Shown here piece after piece: positions 1 through 9,769 of a DNA stretch of 13,500 nt. The notes under the pieces are model-generated. The model was given only the letters and a program-made list of their open reading frames with translations. It had not been told where the DNA came from and made no database searches. Positions within the stretch are counted from its first letter, which is position 1. Every line of letters begins with the position of its first letter. The DNA comes from Cristatella mucedo. Lineage: Eukaryota > Bryozoa > Phylactolaemata > Cristatellidae. The stretch spans positions 1,191,501 to 1,205,000 of the forward strand of contig WPIO01000070.1 of NCBI GenBank assembly GCA_009760855.2. The letters run 5' to 3'. The position numbers and the translations under genes were made by a program.

Positions 1-121
1 GGCCGGGCCATTGCAGGCCATAGTTTGAGAATGCTCACGCGCAATCCAACGAAATTTGGTGGAACCCATTCTGTATTAGATGAAACAAAAACCGCCATTT
101 CGTGACGCTTATTGCATAAAT

Positions 122-275
122 AAAATAATAATAATTATTATATAATTCATTTGTATTGCGCCCCAAGAGAACTTGATCTCTATTCAGGCGCTTCACACAC
201 GCCACGGGGCTTGAGCCGACGACCTCAGACAAACCTTGGTCAAAGCGAACAACTTAACCGCTGGACCAAACCGGC
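122..275 (-). mobile_element. tRNA-derived SINE with LINE-like 3' tail
   Basis: Read on the minus strand, the head carries an A-box-like TGGTCCAGCGGTTAAG (268-253) and a B-box-like GGCTCAAGCCC (217-207), spaced like an RNA polymerase III promoter in a tRNA (Leu/Ser type). The body runs straight into a 34-nt hairpin (191-158) that matches 28 of 34 positions of the LINE 3' hairpin at 5050-5083, then into an ATT-rich tail. This is the plan of a SINE mobilised through a partner LINE. It sits in the intron after the last ABCG exon seen, in gene-sense orientation. The 5' limit is approximate. Confidence 0.7.
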
Positions 276-410
276 TTATTTGAGTAGCAGCTGCATCGCA
301 GTATATTCCAGTTATTCGTGGGACATCTTCGTTGAGTTGTGCCACCAACCGCCCTCCACCTCCAACGGCTAACCAGCCACCCAACCAACCAATCAAGTTG
401 TCAGGTTGAA

Positions 411-451
411 ATGTCATGTCATGTGACATGTCATGTGACATGTCAGGTTGA
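411..451. repeat. TGTCATGTGACATG microsatellite
   Basis: The short motif TGTCATGTGACA is tandemly repeated, and its TGTCA/TGACA halves are inverted copies two bases apart. The block is flanked by a direct repeat of GTCAGGTTGA (400-409 and 442-451). Confidence 0.7.
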
Positions 452-547
452 TACGATGCTTCTTTTCTAGCCTATTCCAAGTACCTGGACTGACATTTGA
501 TTCTCTAAAGGTGCTACAAAAAATTTAAGGTTAGCGGATTTAACTGG

Positions 548-581
548 CTTTATTTGTATGACAGCTTTATTTGTGTGACAG
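548..581. repeat. Two tandem 17-bp units
   Basis: CTTTATTTGTATGACAG and CTTTATTTGTGTGACAG are adjacent and differ at one base. On the minus strand they follow the SINE-like head at 600-715 and may be its tail. Confidence 0.7.
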
Positions 582-599
582 CAAGACAGCCTGACTAGC

Positions 600-715
600 T
601 GTCACTCTAGCGGCCTGCAGCTTGCAGTACAGAATTTCCTGCAGCAGTACTCAAATCCACGTCCAGGTCGTGCAGTGCGAGCACCTCGCCACTTGGCTAA
701 GACCAGCGGCGAAAC
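600..715 (-). mobile_element. Probable degenerate tRNA-derived SINE head
   Basis: The minus strand has an A-box TAGCCAAGTGG (699-689) that fits the consensus fully, and a B-box-like GGATTTGAGTA (658-648) 41 nt further on. A CACGACCT stretch before the B-box is shared with the SINE at 9166-9309, so the two probably belong to one family. The limits are estimates. Confidence 0.45.
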
Positions 716-861
716 CTGCTCTAGTTTATTTATTATAACTTTGATTAGTTTGGCAATAATATCATTGGCAATGCATAGCTGCTTGGTTACACAAGACCGT
801 CCAGCACGCAGTATATAATCACCAACATAATGGAACGTGGCAGCACATGTAGCCTCCTTAC

Positions 862-1014
862 CTTGGTATCGGCGCACTTTTCTAAGCCGAGCTCTTTGAC
901 AATGGTATGAACCCTTGCAGTCTTGTCTTTGGAGCTGATTGAAGCAGGTAGTCTCAGAGTTGCTGAGAACATCAAGTTCTCCCTCACTGTCAATGTACCC
1001 ATGATGACGTCATC
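862..1014 (-). CDS. ABCG2: ABCG2-like exon after the Q-loop
   Basis: This 153-nt, phase-0 exon (51 codons) has its acceptor TTGTTGCAG before 1014 and its donor AAG|GTAAGG at 861. It encodes DDVIMGTLTVRENL followed by SATLRLP and ends KELGLEKCADTK. This is the helical segment between the Q-loop and the signature motif; the signature itself (VSGGE in the family) should be in the next exon, left of the window. The reading frame stays open upstream into the intron, so a simple ORF call would overextend it. Confidence 0.9.
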
Positions 1015-4000
1015 CTGCAACAATAGCATTCTTTCTGTAATAGACGCCTCCAGCAGCCTCCGATCTGCTCTCACCTTGACCTCGCCAATAATAATATTAA
1101 CAATACATCTGTTGTAGCGCCCTACGAGAACCCATCCCGTCTCGACTTCTGCAACTCACTGCTTGCTGGCCTACCAGCATGTGCGATCAGGCGATTGCAG
1201 CTGGTGCAAAACGCCGCAGCTAGGCTTGTCTGTCGTGAGCGTCGCAGTTGCCACATTACTCCACTTCTCGCCGACCTGCACTGGCTACCAGTCAAGCAAC
1301 GGATTGACTTCAAGGTTTTGTCGCTCACTTTAAGGTCACTTCATTCTTTGGCTCCAGCCTACCTCTCAGATATACTCCCCCATCAGGCCAAGCATCGTAC
1401 TGCCCGCTTTTCGGAATCCAACAGTCTACCAATCCCTCGTACAAACCTCCAATCCTTTGGAGACCGTGCATTTAGTTCGTATGCTCCCAAAGCCTGGAAC
1501 TGCCTCCCGACCTGCGTCAGAACATCCCCTGACCTGACAACATTTAAAAAGAACTTAAAAGCACACCTATTTAGGACAGCATTTAGTGGGTCCCTGTGAT
1601 TCGTCCTTCCTGTGCTTATGCGTGCTGACACTGTGCATGCTGCTACTAATCACATTTGCATGCTGACCTTGTGCATGTCACCCCTAGCCACGTTTTTCAT
1701 GTTGTTTATCAAGTGATGTTACTCACGATTCAATCGCGTTTCCCTTTGCAGCAAATGTAAAACGCCTAGGAAGAGATTGAGTTCTCTGAGGGTGCTTTAT
1801 CAAGTGCCTTATTATTATTATTATTATTATTATAACCTCTTCCTGGGCACTTTAAATTTGCTGCAAAGGAATCATGACCAAATGGTTAGTGGTAACATGC
1901 TCACTAATAACAAGCAAAACATAGTTAGATGTGACATGCACAGATTCAGCATTCAAATAAGGCTAGTAGTAGCATTCACAGTGTCAGTACGAATAATCAC
2001 ACAAAGGACTTATCACATCGATCGACTAAATTCTGTGGTAATAGATGCGTTTTAGCTTCTTTTTAAATGTGATCAAGTCGGTGAATGATATGTTGCCAGT
2101 CGGAAGTGAGTTTCGGGCTTTGTGAGAATTCTAACTAAAGGCACGGTCTACAAAGGATTTGAGGTTTGTGCAAGATATAGGTAAACGATTAGATTCCGAA
2201 AAGGGCGGGTACGATGCCTAGCCTAGTGGGTGAGTAGTTCTGATCGGTAGCCTTCCACGGTGGCTTGCAAAATATATAACTAGCCCCTTGGTTCTGTCTC
2301 GACTAGATTATTTTAATTCCCTTTTGGCTGGGGTACCGGAAAAAGGAGCTGGAAGGGCCACTGCAGGCTATGAGTATGGCTGCAAGGCGAGTTGAGCAAA
2401 TGTTTGCAAACCCCAGAGGTTTGACCACGTGTCTCCTTTAATAAATGATGACTACTGTCGATCAACGGATGCAGAGCAAAGTTCCTACGCTGACCCACAA
2501 GGCCAAGGCCACGACTTGGCTCCTCTGTACGGAGCTGAACTGCTGCACCAGATTTCGCTTCCTCGTGTCTTCAGGTCCTGTATTGGCAAGAAATAAATTA
2601 GCTGTTGCTTTCCTCTGCCTAAAGACCGTTGGAAATCAAATGTTTTGCTCTGCAGGTCCTAGACTATGGAACTCACATCCACGATTCTTATGCAACGATA
2701 ACTACTCTCCTGCTGCCGACTATGGCATACCCTTTCCAGCCGTCCTGAGCTGCTACTTCCATGTTACTCACTACATCAGCTGCTCTCTTGACTCTGCTAT
2801 GCTTCCCACTTTCTCTTTTTGTCGTGAGATGAAGTGTGTTGGCTACCGAATGCATGCCAAAAGCCCCTTAGGCTATGAGTGAAGTACAAAACTCTCCTGC
2901 GTAACACCTGCATAGTCTTTGTGGCTTTGTGGAGTTACAGACGGAGTAAACACGTAAATACGTAGACACACATAGGCTTGAGCCAAATAATGAAGGGAGC
3001 TAAAAGTGAGTGACAGAACCTTGAAGTCGGTGCGTTGCTTGACTGAGACGCAGTGCAGGTCAGTGAGAAATGGTGTGATGTGGCAACTGTGATGCTCGCT
3101 ACAGACAAGCCTATAGCAGCTGAGTTTTTCGCCAGCTGTAAGCGCTTGATTGCACAGGCTTGTAGAACAGCATGGTGTGAGTTACTTCAGTCGAGACGGG
3201 ATGTCGCAAATGCATGGACTAATTTTTATGTAGTCTCCCTGTCTAAACAAGCCCAAATTTAGCATTGTTGTGTAGTTGAGAGTAGGCAGACTTGACTGTG
3301 GAACTGATGCGGTCGTCTTATGACATGGCACTTTGGAATAAGACATTTAGATTGTATGTAGATTCAACAGGAGATATGCTGGCAGAGCCTATTTGAGCGT
3401 TAGATTTCCTAATTTCTGAATCACATTTGGTTTGCCCATAACTAGTAGGTTGGTTTGATCATCATTCAATTTTAAAAAAATTTGCTGCCATCCAAGTGTA
3501 GATGTCATCAATACATCCAGCAAGGTAGTCGAGAGAATCGGATATGCTCGAGGGCTGGGAGGGATCAAAAGAAACTTACAACTGAGTTGAGTTATCTTCA
3601 TGGAAGTGAAAGCCTAGATTGTGCCTGGCGATCATATCGGCTAGAGGGAGAGTATAAACCGTGAATAGAACCGGCCCACCTGGACTATTGCAGTGCAGTG
3701 CCAGTGATACCCAGGCGATATGAAAGGCTCTCAAGAAGGACTCAGTGATCGATTGTATCAAAAAGCTTCCGAACGAGCGAGCAGAACATTGAGTAGTGGC
3801 CTGAATGCATTTATTTTGAAAGGTGCTGAAGTACACAGCTTCACACTAGCATGTGAACATGTGCATCCAGAGTGTTGACGTGAATGGACAAAGATCATCT
3901 GAAGTACCTCTAAAATATGGAGTACCTCAGGGCTCTGTGCTAGGTCCGGTCCTTTTCACCGTTTATACTCTCCCTCTCGCTGATGTGATTGCCAAGCACA

Positions 4001-7000
4001 ATCTAGGCTTTCACTTCTATGCGGATGACACTCAGTTGTACCTTTGCTTTGATCCCTCCCAGCCTTCGAGCACCTCAAATTCTTTCAACTCACTTGCTGC
4101 ATGCATTGATGACATCCGCACATGGATGGCAGCAAATTTTCTAAAACTAAACGATGATAAAACTAACTTACTAGTTATGGGCAAACCTAGTGTTATTCAG
4201 AAATTGGAAAGGCTGACTTTCAAAATTGGCTCTGCCAGCATATCTCCAGTTGCATCAGCTCGAAATCTAGGTGTCATATTCCAAGGCGACCTCTCGTTAG
4301 ACGACCACATCAGCTCCACAGTCAAATCAGCCTATTTTCAGCTTCACAACATTGCTAAAATTCGGACTTGTTTAGATAAGGATACCACGTCCAAGTTGGT
4401 CCATTCATTCGTGACATCTCGTCTCGACTTCTGCAACTCACTGCTTACTGGCCTACCAGCATGTGCGATCAGGCGATTGCAGCTGGTGCAAAACTCTGCA
4501 GCTAGGCTTGTCTGTCGTGAGCGTCGCAGTTGCCACATTACTCCACTTCTCGCCGACCTGCACTGGTTACCAGTCAAGCAACGGATTGACTTCAAGGTTT
4601 TGTCGCTCACTTTTAGATCTCTTCATTCTATGGCTCCAGCCTATCTTTCAGATATACTACCCCATCAGGCAAAGCATCGTACCACTCGCTTTTCGGAATC
4701 CAACAGTCTAGAAATACCTCGTACAAACCTTAAATCCTTTGGAGACCGTGCATTTAGCTCGTATGCTCCCACAGCCTGGAACTCCCTCCCGACCTGCATC
4801 AGAACATCCCCTGACCTGACCACATTTAAAAGAAACTTAAAAACATACCTATTTAGGACAGCATTTAGTGGGTCCTTGTGATTCGTCCTCGATGTGCTTA
4901 TGCGTGCTGACACTGTTCATGCTGCCACTAACCATATTTGCATGCTGACCCAGTGCATGTAACCCCCAACCATGTTATTCATTTTGTTTGTTTTTCAAGC
5001 ATGATTTTACTTACTATTCTATTGCGTATCACTTTGCAGCAAATGTAAAGCGCCTAGAAAGAGATTAAGTTCTCTGAGGGCGCTTTATCAAGTGCAATAT
5101 TATTATTATTATTATTATTATTACCTAAGCCTGGCCCTAGCATGCGAACCTTTGAACCTTAGCCTACCTCTAGCATGTGGACTTGTGCACATAACCCATC
5201 TCTAGGGTGCGAACCGACTTTGGAAACCCCCGCCTAATTTGGGAATAATTTCACAAGTCCCATCGATCAAGCCAAACGTATGACTTTGATCTCTTAAAAG
5301 CAAGACTGAGATATTGCTGCTAGTACTGTCGCTTGCAACCTTAAAAACAGTTTAGGATATGGTCACACTTTAACCCATAGATGTGGACCTAAGCTACCGA
5401 AGCCCCGCGCCATTAAGCCATGCACACCACTTCGTCGCTACTGTGTAAGCAACCACGACGACACTTTATCTCACGAATCAACGGGTCAACAGAGTCAACG
5501 GCAACAGCTTCGTAACACGGATTCTTATAATTAGATTGTGTTTATTGACAATTAAAACCTGTATCTTGCTCAACATAATAGCAATACATAATCTTGAACA
5601 CCTAAGTCTGCTGTATAAGTGCTTGTTGCAATCAGACTTATGTAATTCATTTGTATAGGACTCAGTATATTTGTATAGTATACAGTTATCAATATCTCTC
5701 TCCTCTCGCCTTCTTTCTCTCCGTCCCTTTACTGCACATTCTTCTCGCATACAATTACGAGTATCTGGAGCACAACTTTACTATGCCGTTAGGACTAACT
5801 GACTGCTTTGTTGGAGCGTTTTTGGTAGAGCTGTCTATGACCAGGCGGCTATCGCTGTGTGCCAATCGGTATCCAACGAGCGTTTCCGGCCATAGGTTAT
5901 TTCCATCCCTGTAGAAGGCTTTAAATTGATGCTTGCGGGCCTGAGAAACTTAGAAAGCTCCAGTTGCCACATTAAGCAATACCATCTGAGCCCCCTCTCT
6001 CGCACAGACCCTTTCTGAGCCCGTCCCTTTACCCGTTGCTCGGCCTTGGTCAGCCAACTACCGCCCAGTCTCCCTTCTACCATTCCTATCAATGACACTG
6101 GAACGGGTCGTGGCAGACCAGCTGAGCTCATATATCGAAACCTCACACCTTGCTAGTAAGTTCCAGTCTGGCTTTAGAGCTAATCACTCCATAGAGTCAG
6201 CATTGCTTAGGGTATACAACGACCTACTTAGGAATGCAGACATGGGTAGAGTGTCTCTGCTTGTTTTGCTCCATCTTTCGGCAGCTTTTGACACCATCGA
6301 TCACAAAGTTCTTCTAGAGCGCCTCTCATCTCGCCTGGGCATCACTGGCACTGCTCTGCAGTGGTTCAGATCCTATCTCAGTGGGAGACTCCAGAGTATT
6401 GACGTGAATGGACAAAGATCATCTGAAGTACCTCTGAAATATGGAGTACCTCAGGGCTCAGTGCTAGGTCCGGTTCTTTTCACGGTTTATACTCTGCCTC
6501 TTGCTGATGTGATTGCCAAGCACAATCTAGGCTTTCACTTCTATGCGGATGACACTCAGTTGTACCTTTGCTTTGATCCCTCCCAGCCTTCGAGCACCTC
6601 AAATTCTCTTAACTCACTTGCTGCATGCATTGATGACATCCGCACATGGATGGCAGCAAATTTTCTAAAACTAAACGATGATAAAACTAACTTACTAGTT
6701 ATGGGCAAACCCAGTGTGATTCAGAGATTGGAAAGGCTGTCTCTCAAAATTGGCTCTGCCAGCATATCTCCTGTCAAATCAGCTCGAAATCTAGGTGTCA
6801 TATTCCAAAGCGACCTCTCGTTAGACAACCATATCAGCTCCATAGTCAAATCTGCCTATTTTCAGCTTCATAACATTGCTAAAATTCGGACTTGTTTAGA
6901 TAAGGATACCACGTCTAAGTTGGTCCATGCATTCGTGACATCTCGTCTCGACTTCTGCAACTCACTGCTTACTGGCCTACCAGCATGTGCGATCAGGCGA

Positions 7001-9737
7001 TTGTAGCTGGTGCAAAACTCCGCGGCTAGGCTAGTCTGTCGTGAGCATCGCAGTTGCCACATTACTCCACTTCTCGCCGACCTGCACCGGCTGCCAGTCA
7101 AGCAACGGATTGACTTCAAGGTCTTGTCGCTCACTTTTAGGTCCCTTCATTCTATGGCTCCAGCCTATCTCTCCGACATACTCCCCCATCAGGCCAAGCA
7201 TCGTACTGCCCGCTTTTTGGAATCCAACAGTCTACAAATACCTCGTACAAACCTCAAATCTTTTGGAGACCGTGCATTTAGTTCGTATGCTCCCAAAGCC
7301 TGGAACTTCCTTCCAACCTGCGTCAGAACATCCCCTGACCTGACCACATTTAAAAGGAACTTAAAAACACACCTATTTAGGACAGCATTTAGTTGGTCCC
7401 TATGATTCGTCCTTCACGTGCTTATGCGTGCTGACACTGTTCATGCTGCCACTAACGACATTTGCACGTTGACCTTGTGCATGTCACCCCTAACTATGTT
7501 ATTCATGTTGTTTATCGAGCTTGATACCACTCACCATTCGATCGCATTTCCTTTGCAGCAAATGTAAAGCGCCTAGAAAGAGATTAAGTTCTCTGAGGGC
7601 GCTTTATCAAGTACATTATTATTATTAATATTATTAACTGAATACGTCACCTGTTGCACGTAGCCGGCGAGAAGCTTGAAGTTCTCTGGTTGACGATAAC
7701 CGTCAACAAGTACCATACCCGATAGTCCCGTAGAGTCCTTACGGCCGGCTAGGATGTCAAGGAGCCTGTGCGTGCATACAGAAAAAGGAAACATTTCTTG
7801 TAGGAATATGAAAATACTCTGGCGACGCGTTATCACATTGAAATGATTGCTGTAAAGTCGCATCGTCTGTGTGCTCTACCCTGCAGCGTGCAGCTCATAA
7901 TACAGAGGCCGTTCGCTTCTATGGTCACTTGTGTGGCAGCTCTCAATAGATACTGACCTGAAGTAGATGCTGGCAGCGCTCAATAGAAAGCTTTGTACCG
8001 CAAACGCTTCAGTCAAGTATGAGCTCTTCCAGAAACACTTGTGTAACGACAATCGTACTTCTCAAGAAGTGTCTAGCATTTTAATAATACACCGTAATGA
8101 AGGCTCGCTTCTCAAATCAATGTACTAATATTGCTGCCGATCATAATTCTGATAAAATGCATGCATTCAGAGTAAATTGATAAATCGGAGGTCATTCAAA
8201 TCGGATTCATTCATTAACGTACAATAACGTTCATTAACGTATTCATTAACGTATCTTCGAGACCGTGATGAATCATGCACGACATTTAAACTCAATTTGA
8301 AAACGGAGATCTCATTTTTCGTTGTTTAGGATCTCATGCCTCGCCGGATAGAAAAGACTCCGCTAGCAGCAATGATCTTGCATTGACATTTCATCCAATT
8401 CATGTAGCGCGATCCTCATCCCAAATTTATGAGAGAATTTCTAAACTATCCCGCTGCTTCAATCTTGAAACTTGGTGTAATATACTTCTGCTTTAAACAA
8501 TAATATACTTTAACAATAATAAGCCTAATAATTTGCACAAGATCATTTTAACGAAAAGATTCTCAATAGGAAAGCTCAAGTATCCAATAGGATCTATTCA
8601 ATTTTCTACAATTAATTGAATTGGTGTTTTGTTACATGAGCACTGTAGCGGCATCTTTGCTAGAGTACTTTCACCACAAACACAGCGCTCCTACTTGTGA
8701 CAGATGCAGGGGTTACACCTGAGCCTCGAAGCACGGTTACAGAGTTGCAAATGCTACCTCGTTGCACCAAGGTAATCTGACGGCATCTGAGCAGGGAAGC
8801 AAACAATAGCACCCACACTTTCTGATTGAACATTAAATCTAAATGCATAGAAAATGGGGAAACGGATGCCGTTTCTCGGCATACATACATAATTTCCTCA
8901 CAGCCTAACGGATGAGTCGGAAAGCTTATGCATATACATAAGTAAGTATCCAAATTTGAGGGGCACCAAAAACTCTCCGATTAAATATAAATAAACCCAG
9001 CTTACTGTTTGCAAAAAATCATTTATTATTCAAAAACTGAAAAATCCATCTCTTAAAATGAGTTTGCACAGCCCATTTCCTGTGGCATCTGCATGACATA
9101 TGGGTGTCCCGTTCCAAAGTGACCTTGCACTAGAAAATAAATACTAGCTGATTTAACAGCCTCTTTTGTATAGCGACAAAAGGGCCTTTACTGCTATCAC
9201 CAACGCTTGAAGCTGCGACAAAGACTCATCCACCGCAAGATTCGAACCCACGACTCCTGGACCGAGGTCGTGAAAACCAACCACCTTACTTAGTGTGCCA
9301 TCACGGCTCACTAGAAGACCAATTCAGCTCCGAGGCTAAATCTGATTGCCTACTTTCATCTACGTAACGTATCCAAAATTTAAACCTGCTTAAGCAGGTA
9401 TAAAAATTGAACGCTATTTGTCCATCCATTTGTCCATCATTTTAATGTTCCGCTCCCTGAAAAGGCAGGAATTTGATTCACAGTAACGAAAGTCATATGA
9501 AGCTAGGCAACTCTTAAAATTAATAGTCCTAAAATGCATAGATCTCAGGCCACGAGTAAAATCAATTTCGAAAGCACCAAATCAGGGCTTTCTTAGGAAA
9601 GAGTACGACTACCACAATAGTTCATGCGATTGTGTCATCGCGTCTAGATTGTTGCAATTTCCTTGCTTCCGGCATTTGGTCTTAAGTGTCTACAATAATT
9701 TCAAAACTCGACGGTTCGTTTGGTCTGTGGCCAAAGT

Positions 9738-9769
<32 letters not shown>

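Larger units (their letters stand above)
7766..8959. other. Intron 2, part without recognised gene
   Basis: Mostly AT-rich unique-looking sequence. It contains a small minisatellite (8206-8252) and a possible LINE scrap (8254-8320). The open frame at 8660-8953 (minus) has no family resemblance that I recognise. Confidence 0.5.

Noticed and set aside
2445-2882. 145-codon plus-strand open frame as a host gene
   Set aside because: Its middle matches decayed L2-type LINE motifs and the rest shows nothing; it is a repeat relic.
4344-4610. Repeated minus-strand ORF (MSDKTLKSIRCL...) found in several places
   Set aside because: It is the antisense shadow of the conserved LINE C-terminus, repeated only because the LINE is.
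5192-5418. Loose direct repeat between 5192-5240 and 5371-5418
   Set aside because: Similarity by eye is only moderate and no boundary or element structure supports it.
5961-5974. 14-nt exact match to an internal LINE sequence (CAGTTGCCACATTA) just before the LINE at 6008
   Set aside because: Flanking bases do not continue the match; too short to call a separate fragment.
8660-8953. 97-codon minus-strand open frame
   Set aside because: No recognisable family, no position in the ABCG exon order, no good splice context.
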